Below are positions 1-11,262 of a stretch of 64,000 nt of DNA, piece after piece. Position 1 is the stretch's first letter. Each line of letters opens with the position of its first letter. A program made the translations under genes and the position numbers. The stretch is from Harmonia axyridis (taxonomy: Eukaryota > Arthropoda > Insecta > Coleoptera > Coccinellidae). The stretch spans positions 28,042,812-28,106,811 of the forward strand of contig NC_059502.1 in NCBI RefSeq assembly GCF_914767665.1. Reading direction: 5' to 3'. The notes beneath the pieces are model-generated. The model saw only the letters and a list, made by a program, of their open reading frames with translations. It had not been told where the DNA came from and did no database searches.

Positions 1-629
1 ACGCAAAACATCAGCAGTTCGACATTGATATTGATATACTCATCTGGTATTTTCTTTTCTAGATTTTCATTCGGAGAATTTGTTGCCAATGTGTTATTAT
101 TGTTAAATAAAATATTAGAATTGCTTGCCACCGGCTTGAATGCAAGCATGACATCTTTTCAATAATGATCGCGCATCCGCTGGCATTCAGTTCTTCAACT
201 GCATCATTCATTCTTACCCAAGAAATTCGGTGGTCCAGGTGCTCGTGCCCGCTACCAAAAATCTTATCGTTAAGATTCACATTTATGTTTTACTTTCATG
301 AAATTTTTGCCCTTGCTCTGAGTTTAATTTCAGTATTAATCGGTTTGTAATACACATCCTTCTTTATGCAACCCCAAAAGAAAAAATTTAATGGATTCAA
401 ATCTGATGACCTAGGAGGCCACAAAGTGGGTCCAAGGCGTTCAGTCCGTCTTTGTGGTCAATATTAGTCCAAATTACATTTAACTGTGTGCGTAGTGTTC
501 CGGTTAGCCAGAAGAATAACAAAATATCAACATTTGTTGCTGTAGCACATTTTTACTAAAATTTGGATATTTTGGTCATGACCTAATCAGCATGTGACGG
601 GTTGAAGTCGGTTTACGGGACACCCTGTA
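1..629 (-). pseudogene. ITm-superfamily transposase C-terminal fragment with TACAGGGTG terminus
   Basis: Read on the minus strand, about 440-300 gives LGPTLWPPRSSDLNPLNFFF followed by WGC, the 'WPPRSPDL.PLDFFLWG' signature that carries the last catalytic acid of IS630-Tc1-mariner transposases. The frame then reaches a stop, and a second frame (280-59) continues with unremarkable sequence, so the gene is broken. The end near 606-629 reads GTTTACGGGACACCCTGTA and is followed by TA. Its reverse complement starts TACAGGGTGTCCC, the terminus seen on other elements in this window. The copy is cut by the window start, so its other end is not visible. Family assignment rests on the motif alone. Confidence is good for transposase, lower for the exact clade. 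Confidence 0.65.
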
Positions 630-2117
630 TAAATTCCGGAGAGATACTTTTCCGCCTCAAAACATATTTCAGCAACTCCACAATTCAGGAGAGAGTGCAG
701 GTCATCGATTTAGTTGCCTCAAAAAAATCCAAAAGGCTCAATATCATCTTGTGATATGGATCAGACCAAATATTTTTGATGTAGGTAGGTACCTATATTT
801 CCATATTTTTGATGAATACTCGTTTATTATTATACATAATAAAAGATCTTCCTCCTTTTCCTAATAATTCCTACGACTCTACTGACTAGTTCACTCGACG
901 AAAATCTCCACTGAAATATTGTCGACAACCTGGTTGGCCACTACTATTTTCACCCACTTTTGATTGTCAACTTCGTTGGCGACTAAGTTGCACTTCTGTG
1001 GGCCGCTTAAGGAAACGGAATGGTGTCGCGTGCAATCGTGCATCCGTTTCCTAATGAATCAGAGAAACGGAAAATTGCGGCCGGGCCGACGGACGGACAG
1101 AGAGAATTGATTTTGACCTGAAATTTTCATCATTGTGTCGAACCTTGAATTTTGATCCTCTAGCAGCTCTGAATTGGAAAAAAGCAGATATTTGGGTGAA
1201 AAGATTGCCAGTGAAACCAGCACGAAGAAATAAAACTCTCCGCTGCCCACGCACCGTGAATCTCGCAAACTGGAAAATTCAGGAGGGTGAATTATGAAAC
1301 AGCAGGAGGCACAGTCTGAAATGGTTACACCACCATAATAAAACAGTATCGCAGCATATAAAACAAGTCTACTCTACACAAAAATTTTATGTGCCTTAGG
1401 GGAGGGAATTGAAATCGGGAATGTTTTTGACAGGAATCTCAAGCTGGTATCATTCCACTTAGTCCAAAGATAATGAAACTCGAAATTTCAATTCCACTAT
1501 TTGAATATTCGTCATCAAGCCATTAAGCAGGTAAAGGAAAATACTAATAGTTTTTCTCTATTTCAGTATCGAAATGAGTTCATTACAGTTCTAAAAATGG
1601 TGCTGTAATGAACTCTTCGTTTCGTGGTTGTCTACACAGACTTCCAATCCTGTCAAAATTCAACACACATCAATAATTTACAATATAATATAATTTGGAT
1701 AAAGTGAGATGATTTGCAACATTATTCCCAATTTCTTTTAATTCTGGTGGTGTTAAATCGATTTCGTCACACATAATTCACGAATTTAATGAATATTTGC
1801 AAATTATTTCATAATTCGAAACGTACGATTCATATTCAAATTCCGTAATCTGTCAATTTTCATAACAGTCACACTAACTGACAAGATGCAATACAAAAGT
1901 CACTAGGATGAATAATCTGAATTTTTCATTGAATTTCGACAATATGTCACAAAACTGAACTGAAATAGAGAAAATATCGTCTAAAACTCGTTGCAGAAGG
2001 AAATTCCAACACTCTTGCGTTCGAAAACTTGATCCTTCGTCGCTCGTTTTCGAATTTCGCATTCGTTTCGGAATAGGAGCCCATTCTGCAACTTGTTTTA
2101 GAATATACTATTATTTG
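630..2117. other. Unassigned stretch with a slightly GC-richer core
   Basis: No convincing gene. The core at about 1000-1270 is richer in G+C than its surroundings. It holds a 9-bp inverted repeat (GGAAACGGA at 1011-1019, TCCGTTTCC at 1043-1051) and short overlapping minus-strand open frames with no recognisable motif. The rest is AT-rich and featureless to the eye. Confidence 0.4.
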
Positions 2118-2399
2118 ACTCTCTTATACAGGGAGATTCCGGTGGAGACCGTCAGGATTTTATGATTTTAGGAAAAGTTCACACTAGTCAATACAGATTC
2201 GAAACAATGTTTAGTTTATTATTGGGGGCCCTAATTGAGACTCTACTAGACGATTTTTCCGATTCGACCAATTCTACTTTCATCAATAAACTTTGATATG
2301 GTTATTCAATTCTGATGAAATTTTCAGTGTAAAATTGAATATGATTTGAATATGAACATATTGTGGCGGCTTCTCATAAAGATCCACACAGCAACAATA

Positions 2400-2595
2400 A
2401 ACACAGCACTCGGTGGCCTAGAGGTTAAGAGTGTAGGCTCACTCACCGAGATGCGACAAGGTGCCGGGTTCGAGTCCCGGCGGCTCCCGATAATGATAAA
2501 ATTCCCCAAGCGTCTGTGACACGGCACACACAAATATACCAAAGTTACACTGATGAGTCCGGTGTATGTGCCAGGGACGGAACGCATGAGTAGGC
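2400..2595 (+). repeat. tRNA-derived SINE
   Basis: An A-box-like TGGCCTAGAGG (2414-2424) is followed 43 bp later by a strong B-box, GGTTCGAGTCC (2467-2477), inside a perfect T-arm-like stem (CCGGG/CCCGG). This is the split internal RNA polymerase III promoter of tRNA genes. The seven bases upstream do not pair with the bases after the T-arm, so there is no proper acceptor stem. The unit continues with tRNA-unrelated sequence to about 2595. That structure fits a tRNA-derived SINE better than a functional tRNA. Confidence 0.65.
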
Positions 2596-2869
2596 ATATG
2601 TGAAATCCTACAATATGAATCGAATTTGAAAGAACTTGAAATTAGCATAATTTTTAATCCTTGGACGATGAAATTCCACTACCTAGATCAGAATATTCTC
2701 ACTGCTTTCGAGCGGAATTTTAATATTGCTCTGTTTTCAAAGAAAATTCCGAGAAAATCGGAGGTGTGTCAAAAAAATTGAAAATACCTAAATAATAACT
2801 CATTTCGGTAGAAACTGAAACGGGTTTAGAAGTTTTGGGAGAGAATTATATAGATTAAGATTTAATTGA

Positions 2870-3240
2870 GGAGGTTCCGATTCACTGCGACCTTATGGTC
2901 TATTGTGCCCCTCATCAGACCTATTCTCTCCATAAAGTTATCTACAGCTCGCCTTCCAGTTCCAGATTTCTGATGAACTTCAATATCTGGGATGGCTCCA
3001 AGGAGACTAATTCCTAACTTCTACAAGTTTCTTGTCCAAAGCAGATTTTGCGTCAGCTGGTGATGGTGACGTATTCCGTCACCAGGTGATCCGTAGTTTC
3101 TTCCTCCCCATAGAATCTGCACTTATCATTTTCTGCTAGACCCATTCTCATGGGGTGTTTTCTAAGGCGACGATGCTTTGTGAGGAGGTGTAGTATATTC
3201 TTCCTTAGATCCAGATACTTCTTGGATCTCGCAGTATTAA
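2870..3240 (-). pseudogene. LINE ORF2 C-terminus / 3'UTR remnant (jockey/R1-like)
   Basis: The minus-strand frame over about 3220-3055 reads like the region after RNase H of jockey/R1-type LINEs: a basic 'LTKHRRLRKHPMRMGL' stretch, then 'CRFYGEEEETTDHLV', a typical zinc-binding tail (C..C.EEEET.EH). Frameshifts follow, then a fragment 'ILKFIRNLELEGEL' and a 3' untranslated stretch over about 2935-2870. The 5' part of the LINE is absent. No intact ORF remains. Confidence 0.6.
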
Positions 3241-3480
3241 AGTTTCAGAGAATGTTTTTGGAATGATAGGCACCAGGAAAATTCGGTTAGGTTAAAACTT
3301 CATCAGAATTGAAAGAGTTATACCAAAGTTATAAGTTGTTGAATCGGATAAATACACCAGTGGAGTCCCAATTGAGACCCTTAACCATAAGAAAGATATA
3401 GTGTCGAAAGTCTCTTGAGTAGTATAAACTTCCCCTAAAAACTGACGTTCTCCTCTGGAATCACTATAAGAAACTTCAAT

Positions 3481-4386
3481 TGTATTAAGTAAAATAATTG
3501 ATTAATTTACCAATTGAACAGAACACGTGCTAGATACTCTCAATGGTTTATTATTTTCATCGCTTAGATTACAAAAAAGTAAACTTACACTTATGATCCT
3601 CTGATTATTCATTAATTAGTGGATCTCAACTTTGTGCATGTTTGTGAAAAGCGCAAAAAAATAAGATAGTTTCAGGTAAGTTATTTATGGGTTCTAAGGA
3701 ATTCACTTTGGTTCACTTAGCGACGTTTCGATGTTTATTCAACGTCTTTTTCAAACTATGAAATAAATTTCCTGAATCTTTCCTCAGGAAAGAAATTGAT
3801 AACAAATTGAAGATAGTTACTATTGAGTAATTCAATTAGTATCATAATATTCAACTAGCAGAGAGTCAAGTCACGATATTGAAAGTTTTCTTATATCTTT
3901 GTGATAAAGAAGTGACCGAAGAGCTGAGAATCTCTCTGCATAAAGTTTCAATTAAATAATATGTTCTGACTCCCATATCATCGAACATGTTTCAGGTGGA
4001 CTGTTTTACATCTACATCGCCCTGTACATATTCCTTCTCCGCCACTCTAGCAGCCTACTGAAGCCATGCGGTTTGGTTGCCTTTCTCTTATTTGAAATGA
4101 ATATTTATATATTTACTTATTTTGAAGAATTCTGTTAATTATGATATTTACGAATGCAGGTATGAATTTTGTTCTGAGGTAATTGGCAATTTCATCTGTT
4201 GAAAAGTAAAGACTTATAATTATAATAACCATAATTGATGTAGGGTGTCACACTTGAAGAAGTTGAATTAATTACAGAAATTTATGACAAAACTTTCATT
4301 TTCATACATTCATGCTCATGGCTGTCCAGCATTTGAATGAATGATAATTCATCACTTGACTGTAGAGAAGTGAATTCAATTCAGTA
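3481..4386. other. Unassigned AT-rich stretch
   Basis: No supported gene, RNA or repeat boundary seen. The sequence is AT-rich with only short open frames. Confidence 0.4.
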
Positions 4387-4388
4387 TA

Positions 4389-6041
4389 TACAGGGTGTCA
4401 CGGGAAGAATGCGACAAACGAATACCATGAATTAAAGTCATCAAGGAGGACCCGTATCAAGAGGTTTCAGTCGCCTGAGTGCCTTCGTTTGGGATATACA
4501 GGGTGAAGTTCATCTTATGAGTGAAATTTCAATGTTGAATAACTATTTAACTAATCGACCGAATAATTTCAAATTTTGAAATTTTGTCACCCTTTCCTAT
4601 CGCCTTCCTTCAATATTTCTGAATTCGAGTAAATCAGATCCGGACTAGGAAAATTTCAGCCTTTTCCTATTTTCGTGAATATTGGATCACCTTGTACGTG
4701 AACATTATGATTTTTTTCTGTTTTTCTAATTTCTAAATCTCGGCTTGGCACGGTCATTCAGGGTGATCAATAAACATTCCCTTATGAGTGAAATTTTTTT
4801 AGTTCAATAACTCTTCAAGAAATCCACCGAATAATTTCAATTTTTGAAGTTTTGTCGCCCTTTACTATCGCCTTCCTTCAATTTTTCTGAAATCGAGTAA
4901 ATCAGATCCGGACTAGGAAAATTTAAGACCTTTTCTATTTTCTTGAATATTGAATCACCCTGTATGTTGATATCATGTTTTTTTTTTCGTTTTCGTAATC
5001 ACAAAGAATCAATTCATAATAAAAATTTCAAATCTCTGCTTGGCATCATTATTCATGAAAGAAATTTCATAGTTCAAGATATCTTGAATTTATCGGTAGA
5101 ATTATCTCGAAAATTGAAGTTGTTTCACCCTTCACGAATGTCTCTCCTAAATTTCCCTCAAATTATTTAGGAAAACTTTCAATCAACAAGCTGGATAAAG
5201 AATAGAACAAAAACAGCAAATAAATTAAAAATATTTGATCTTGAAAACATTTAATCAAAAATAAAATATTTTCAGTTCAGCAGATATTGTTCAAAATGGT
5301 ATTCCTCCATTTTAATGCATTTTTGAGCACGTTGATATGATAAAGTTGTTTCACAGATTTCGCTATCTTATTCGGTTGAATCGGTTATACCTCTTTCATG
5401 AGGGAATGTTTATTTTGTCACTCTGTATGACGGTGGCAAGCTGAGTTTTATAATGTTGAATTAATTCGTTGTGGTTACCAAAGAGGAAAAAAATTATGAT
5501 ATTGACGTACAGAGTGATCCAATATTCAAGAAAATAGAAAAGGTCTAAAATTTTGTTAGTCCGGATCTGATTTATTCGATTTCAGAAAAATTGAAAGAAG
5601 GCGATAGTAAAGGGCGACAAAACTTCAAAAATTGAAATTATTCGGTGGATTTGTTGAAGAGTTATTGAACTAAAAAATTTTCACTCATTAGGAAATGTTT
5701 ATTGATCACCCTGTATCACCGTGCCAAGCAGAGATTCAGAATTTTTGAAATGAATTGATTCTTTGTGGTTCCGAAAATGGGAAAAAAATCATAATGTTCA
5801 CGTACAGAGTGATCCAATATTCACGAAAATAGGAAAAGGGTGACAAAATTTCAAAATTTGAAATTATTCGGTCTATTAGTTAAAGAGTTATTGAACTCTA
5901 AAATTTCACTCATAAGATGAACATCACCCTGTATATCCCCAACGAAGGCACTCAGGCGATTGGAACATCTTGAAACGGGTCCTCCATAATTACCTTAATT
6001 TATGGTATTCGTTTGTCGCATTCTTCCCGGGACACCCTGTA
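4389..6041. mobile_element. Fold-back element with TACAGGGTGTC termini and internal subrepeats
   Basis: The left end (TACAGGGTGTCACGGGAAGA) and the right end (reverse complement TACAGGGTGTCCCGGGAAGA) face each other and are flanked by TA on both sides, consistent with a TA target duplication. The inverted homology runs for about 550 bp per arm. Each arm has roughly 260-bp subrepeats, each starting '(C/A)AGGGTGA' and containing 'TTATGAGTGAAA', 'CACCGAATAATTTCAA' and 'CTATCGCCTTC'. About 300-500 bp of centre (about 5000-5500) has no transposase. This is a non-autonomous fold-back transposon, probably mobilised by an ITm-type transposase. Confidence 0.75.
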
Positions 6042-6217
6042 TACAGGATGATTCACCTTTAGACGTTTATTGAAAACAAATAATGATTTTGTTATGAAAA
6101 TTTTGGGGTTTTAGACAATGATCTTTGTCCCTGAAAAATTTGTAGACCCCTGCAACTTTCGGTTGCACCGTAGACTAATATGTATTTCCTTATTTCAAAT
6201 GGCACATCCAGTATATT
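6042..6217. mobile_element. Small MITE, copy 1
   Basis: About 175 bp with short inverted ends (TACAGGATG at the left; CATCCAGTA at the right, reverse complement TACTGGATG). It abuts the preceding fold-back element directly, sharing the TATA junction. A second copy lies at about 8077-8238 in the same orientation. Both contain TTTAGACGTT/TTAGACGTT, AAAACAAATA and 'GACAA.GATCTTT'. Confidence 0.6.
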
Positions 6218-6740
6218 AATAACACTTCAAGTGTTATCAAGGAAGAACATTAAATGAGGAAAAACCGCAATTTCTGAGTGAAGTAGTTATTGAATTTTCC
6301 ATAAGAAAGTTAAGATGCGAACTCTTTATGAGTAGGTAAGCTAAATAAGTTGAAAAAAAAACATTCTTCGATTTAACTGTATTGAAAAGCATGCGTAAGG
6401 ACGTAAGGATTAAAGTAATTATTGGGATAACATGAAGTGGATCCTAGCTTCAAGATAAGAGATCATAAACATTCAACTAAATATATATGATTACAAAACA
6501 CTTAAGGGGTTAGTACCTCAAATAGAAGTTCGTATAAATGGCTATAGTGAAAGAATCTAATTATTGAAGAAGCAATCTAATAATGAGAGGTCGTTTGAAA
6601 ATGAAACTGGTCAAGAGGCAACTAAAAATGAAAGACTAAACTTGACCAGATAGTGAATGTAAATATAGTATAATACAAACAGACTAAAAACTGCCAATAA
6701 GGCAATGATGATAACAAATAATGATTTTCCTTTATATGAA
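6218..6740. other. Unassigned stretch
   Basis: No gene recognised. The segment at 6225-6280 (TTATCAAGG..., AAATGAGGAAAAACCG) recurs near 8630-8680, so at least part is a dispersed repeat. Confidence 0.4.
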
Positions 6741-6744
6741 TTCT

Positions 6745-7305
6745 TCTTCTTCTTATTATTCTTCTTCTTCATGTGCCCTGTCAGTTTTGTCCGACGTTGG
6801 TGATCACCATTAAGAATGCTTCTCGATCCTGTGCCATATGCAAAAGTTGACCTGCATTTCTTATTCCGGTCCATTCTTGGATATTTACGAGCCAGGAGGC
6901 TTGCCTTCTTCCTACACCCCTCTTTCCTTCTATTTTGCCGCTGATTATCAATTGCAGAATAGCGACTTCCATTCATCACATGGCCCAGATAGGATATCTT
7001 CCTACGCTTGATGACTTTAAGCAATTCTCTATTCTTGTTGGCACTTCTTCATTTGTTTTGTGTGCTGTCCAGGGAATTTTGAGCATACGTCTGTGTATCC
7101 ACATTTCTAATGCTTCAATGCGGTTCAATGTTGACAACTTGAAGGTCCATGTTTCGACACCATACAAAAGCACCGGCCAAGTCCAGGTTAAGGTGGTCAT
7201 TACATGAAAAGGTCTTCGTTTTTGCAAAAGTGATCTTGGCCATTGCTATTCTACGTTTAATCTCCATATCCGGATCCAGCTGGTCTGTTATTATAGACCC
7301 CAAAT
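6745..7305 (-). pseudogene. RTE-like LINE C-terminal remnant
   Basis: Minus-strand frames, broken by several frameshifts, give in order: 'MGSIITDQLDPDMEIKRRIA' (7303 downward), 'LLYGVETWTFKLSTLNRIEA', 'RRMLKIPWTAHKTNEEV', 'KRRKISYLGHVM', and 'GKRGVGRRQASWL.NI.EWTG'. This is the characteristic post-RT domain of RTE-type (BovB-like) endonuclease-reverse transcriptases. The 3' end runs into a GAA/AAG-rich tail (plus-strand TTC/CTT repeats at about 6743-6772). The catalytic RT core is missing, so the copy is 5'-truncated and dead. Confidence 0.75.
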
Positions 7306-8076
7306 ATTTTATTATATATTTTATTTATATGAAAACCACAAAAAATTTAAATAAATTCTCAACCTAACAGATTATTGAACTTTTTTTCGTGGAAAAAGAA
7401 AAATGAAATCTAAGGTAATCACCCCTAGTACCCCCTCTATCTACGGCCTTGAGTCAATTTTTTTTGTGAAATTTCTATTTCTTATTTAAAAAATAGCTGC
7501 ATCATTTTCAGAGCGCCGCTTTTATTCTCCCTAGCTTCGTTTCCGATCCAACAATTTCAGAAACGGGCTTAATAAATGGTCCTCCTATCGAAACCAGCAA
7601 GAATCCATTACCAAACCGTCATTAATGGGTGTCCACGGTCATTAAGAACGCCTAAATCAATAAAGTCGACTCTTTCTTATTCTATTTATACCAACCTTCG
7701 AGATATCAATTACTACACGATAATTTCTCCGAATGTATCCAGAATTGACAAGTGACACGAACATGCACAGAAATTGATATTGAACTGGCCATTTCATGTT
7801 CAGTTCAGATATGATCAACGAAGTGAAAAGTGTAGAGTATTCTGAAAGTGCGAATGGAATAAATGGCGAACACAGGGACTTTCAGGTGAAAATTATACGA
7901 TGAAATAAAAATAGTTAATGAGTTGGAAGTAGGCACATACGTGTCCATATAGTCTTTATTTGTTTCTAACGCTGTTTCAATTGCAATGGTGCTATCTTCA
8001 AAAAAGCAGATCATTCAAAAAATCAAATAACATTGATTTTCTGGTGACAACTGACAATATCGTTGTTGAAAAGAGG
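7306..8076. other. Unassigned stretch with end of dispersed repeat C
   Basis: At about 7395-7455, the segment with CCCCTAGTACCCCCTCTA followed by CTACGGCCTTGAG matches the 3' end of the dispersed repeat at 31.1-31.8 kb and 60.0-61.0 kb. The remainder is AT-rich with no gene recognised. Confidence 0.45.
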
Positions 8077-8238
8077 TTATACTGGGCGATTCACCGAGAT
8101 GGCCTATTAGACGTTCATGGAAAACAAATAGTTTTGAGTTGAAAATTTGCAGATTGGAGTTTGAGACAAAGATCTTTCTCCCTAAAATATTTTCAGATCT
8201 CCTTCTTTATTTCAACTGGCACACTCAGTATATTATTG
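8077..8238. mobile_element. Small MITE, copy 2
   Basis: Second copy of the element at 6042-6217. It starts TACTGGGCGATTCACC and ends TGGCACACTCAGTATATT, and is diverged by about a fifth by eye. No coding capacity. Confidence 0.55.
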
Positions 8239-8939
8239 CATCATTAGATAGCTTTTTTGACGACAATTTTGGCAATATGCCATACCTTGGGTGAAATGTC
8301 AAGGGTTCTAAAGTTAATGGGATTCTTATGGAAAAAATGGTGGCGATGAGGACTCACATTTTTTCAATATTTCTGCAGAAATAAGCTTTTTTCGAAATCT
8401 GTTTTTTTCTTTTTCGATTCTGCAAATACGTTGTATTATGAGACTGTTTTCGGTTTGGACTAAAAATGTACAGGGTGTTTATTAGAAGATCATGAACTTG
8501 GACAACTCAAATTCATCAAAAGTCGAGATTTTCAAATTAGAACCTATATTTTTTATTATTTCAGTCGATTCTACGTACAAAAATAGTAGGGGTTACTTAA
8601 GCACCTATACCTGAAATGAATGTTCGAGAGTTATCGAGGGAAAACTTCAAATGAGGAAAAACCGTAATTTCAAATAACTAAATTTTACATTTTTCGCCTC
8701 GCAACGCTCAGCTATATGAACTATATCCCGCAGCAGTCAATCTACTACTTTGCTGCCAAGTACCTAGTGAAACAAATAACTATTTCCTGATGTCTGCATT
8801 TGTTATTCCAGTATAAAGTGAAAATAGGAAAATTCTAGATGAAAGCTAGAGCTTAAGGAAATAGAGCATTTTAACTTTTAACCTTTTTCAAGTTGCTGAA
8901 ATCCCAATATTCTCCAAATCATTGCAAACAACACGTAAA
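8239..8939. other. Unassigned stretch
   Basis: Holds an isolated TACAGGGTGTTTATTAG (from 8470) like the transposon ends elsewhere, but no matching inverted partner was found nearby. No gene recognised. Confidence 0.35.
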
Positions 8940-8941
8940 TA

Positions 8942-8970
8942 CACTGCTCAATAATTGATAGGGATCACTT
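8942..8970 (+). repeat. Tc1-like terminal inverted repeat, left
   Basis: CACTGCTCAATAATTGATAG and nine further bases mirror 18707-18735 with three differences. Adjoins the TA at 8940-8941. Confidence 0.9.
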
Positions 8971-9190
8971 ACTTGATCTAAATTTATTTCTGAAATATTC
9001 GCTCCAAGATTATAAATTTAGTCAGATATCAGAGTATTTTCAGGTGATAAAATGGTTCACTTGAGAAAAGAATGAAAAAATGGAAAGTTGGAGAGAAAAA
9101 AAGACTTTATTAGGAACACTCAAAATTCTGTGTTTGAATAACATAAAAATTTTATGATGAAACCACAAGAAGGCTGAAGTTTCGGTTAAG

Positions 9191-9765
9191 CTAGTACCTA
9201 GTTGGTCCTCCACGAGCTCGTCTCAAGCATTCTACCCTACGAGGCATACTTTCGATCAAACGATTTATAAAATTTTGGGGCAAATTCGTCCAATTATCCC
9301 GTAAAGCGTTAGAAAGGTCCTCCAGGTTATTGATCGGTTGTTCTAAGGTTGACAACTGTCTAGACATCTCAGACCAGACATGTTCGATGCAATTCATGTC
9401 TGGAGAGCGAGCTGGCCAGTCCAACCTATCAATAGCATGAGTTTCTAGCGCTTCATTAACCAGACGACTACGGTGTGGACGGGCATTATCGTCAATTAAA
9501 ATGAAATTCTCGCCCACGGCAGCCGCAAACGGAACAATTATGGGTTCAATAATCATATCGTGATATCTCTGGCTGGTCATGGTGGTGTTCTGCAGAACAA
9601 CCAACTCTGTGCGTTGGTTCAAACAAATGCCTCCCCATACACATATAGAACCTCCGCCAAAAGCTGTTTGGGTACCATAAACTGTTCTGCATACCTTCGA
9701 CCTCTTTCCCTCCAAGCAAGAATACGTCCATCGGAGTTGACCAAACGAAATCAAGACTCATCCGT
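9191..9765 (-). pseudogene. Tc1-like transposase, C-terminal part (3' half of split gene)
   Basis: Catalytic half of a Tc1-family DDE transposase, which cuts and joins the transposon ends. Visible blocks are AFGGGSICVWGG, FILIDDNARPH (second catalytic Asp, codon near 9490) and ARSPDMNCIEHVWSEM (catalytic Glu, 34 residues later), which gives the DD34E spacing of Tc1. The first catalytic Asp codon (9762-9760) sits exactly at the retrotransposon junction. Two independent lesions lie in this half: an in-frame TGA at 9753-9751 where relatives have Arg (CGA to TGA, a CpG-type change), and an apparent 1-base loss near 9664 that shifts the frame before the AFGGG block. The gene is therefore dead apart from the insertion. 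The frame ends normally at 9191 after PRR...RARGGPTRY. Confidence 0.88.
9762..9765 (+). repeat. Target-site duplication CCGT, left
   Basis: CCGT immediately before the TG of the left LTR, repeated at 17982-17985 after the right LTR. Four bases is typical for Ty3/Gypsy integrase. Confidence 0.93.
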
Positions 9766-11258
9766 TGTAACGATTCAACGGACCGTATATAATTTTGCCC
9801 AGCTCATGTTTAAGAAACGCCACTGATCCCCGATGTAATTTATCGAACACTATCGATTCTCATATTTGATACAGAGAGTGCGCGGAGATTGTCGTTCAAT
9901 GTGGAAATTTTTCAGATTTCAGCTGAAAGAGGATTATTATGATTTTGACGACTGATTGAAAACAGGTGGAGAGTGAGTGTGATATTTTTTGGTGGCTTTA
10001 CGTATGGTTGAGTACCTTAATATTAGATATTGAATATTACCTAATTATTTCTTTGAATAACAGTAATTCTATCTAACGATTTGATATCTGATAGTTTAAT
10101 TTGATATTCCATTGTCTCTTTTCTTTTTTTCTCTTAACACACAGTAGTGTGTAAGGATTTTTTTTTCCTTCTTTCTTTTGAGAGCCGCCAGGAAGTACAT
10201 ATTCCCTTTCTTGCTGTAATTAACTATAAATTTCATTCAAATTAAATAAATTTCCTTCTTATAATAACTCTCGGATCATATGTACATTTTTTTTATTCTT
10301 TGTATTTAATTGTTTCTTATAACATAAGTTTTTTTCACTTTCCGGAAAGTATTCAATAATTAACTCATTTTTATATAATAGTTTATAATTTCTGTCAATT
10401 CCAAATTTTATACAATACTTTTGATACAATTTTTCCAAATTCAACCAGAACATTATTATCTTCGATAATTGTACAAATCTAATTTCCTGAATTTCTCTCC
10501 CCACGCATGCTCAAGCATCCATTTTGATACGAAGAAGATTCCACAATTCCTGTACAAGTTCCTAACCAGGCTGCACTGAATCTTCATCCTGATCAAGGTT
10601 ACACAGAAACCTTCATCTAATATTTGGACGAAATACTGCAAGTGCCGTTGAGTTTCACTTCAGGCGAGCATCCACCAAATTGGAACCCGAGATTTGAATT
10701 GTTTTTCACCACTTCGATCCAAGAGCAATATTCTGATATCAAGCAACTATCAAAATTGAGAAACAAGATCTACCACGTGAGATATCAAAATTCATCTTTC
10801 GATAACCTACTTATTCCAAATTCTGTCTGGAGACCTAATATTCGAATTGTAAGATCAGTGAAATTTTCATCATTTGTAAATGTTCTGAGTATATTTTTTT
10901 TCTCAGCCCTCAGCAATATTTTTTTTGTAAATTCTGAATTTATTTTTTCAGCCTTCAGCAATATATTTTTTTTTAAATAGTTTTAATATATTTGTAAAAT
11001 TTAATTCGTTTTATTTCTTACCACTAAGCAAGATCTCTCTTATCTATCTCCCGTTTCTCTTACTTAACTTCATTTTTTTTTTATCATCTCTATTAATATT
11101 TTTTTTTTTGAGAAATTTCATTTTTATGAAATTTGGTTTACGTTAGTAAGCCTGGCGCCCAACAATTAATTAGTCAAGTTTAACAAGTTCATTTGGTGCC
11201 CACACCCTCACCGTATCAACTGAGCAGCCGACAGGCATACGTGTGATTTCACTTTACA
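9766..11258 (+). repeat. Left LTR (1493 bp)
   Basis: Starts TGTAACGATT and ends TTTACA, duplicated at 16491-17981. Long for a Gypsy LTR. Contains a possible polyadenylation signal AATAAA at 10245-10250 and several long T-runs near 10890-11110. A 118-codon plus-strand open frame without an early ATG (10624-10980) is identical in both LTRs; identity follows from their youth and does not show it is coding. Near the 3' end are two primer-site-like motifs (11153-11163 and 11194-11202). Confidence 0.93.
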
Positions 11259-11262
11259 CAAT

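Larger units (their letters stand above)
2118..3480. mobile_element. Degenerate inverted-repeat element enclosing a SINE and a LINE remnant
   Basis: Sequence at about 2118-2330 is matched in inverted orientation at about 3265-3480. Both arms share 'GGAGA.CGTCAG', a run around 'AATTG.GACTC.ACT', 'ATCCGATTC' and 'CAATTCTGATGAA'. The arms are diverged by indels and substitutions, so this is an old fold-back-like element. Between them lie a tRNA-like unit and a LINE 3' remnant, which must have inserted later or been captured. No transposase is visible. Confidence 0.5.

Noticed and set aside
1051..1268. Overlapping 67- and 69-codon frames in the GC-richer block near 1 kb
   Set aside because: Two frames of the same strand overlap with no motif; higher GC alone lengthens chance frames.
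2400..2490. Functional tRNA gene
   Set aside because: A and B boxes are present but the acceptor stem does not pair; better explained as a SINE head.
10259..10504. 81-codon minus-strand frame in the LTR (also 16982-17227)
   Set aside because: Opposite strand within the LTR, composition K/N/Y-rich as expected from AT-rich DNA, no motif.
10624..10980. 118-codon open frame repeated identically at 17347-17703
   Set aside because: It lies inside both LTRs, has no early ATG and ends in a low-complexity F/S/N-rich tail. Identity follows from the recent LTR duplication and is not evidence of coding.
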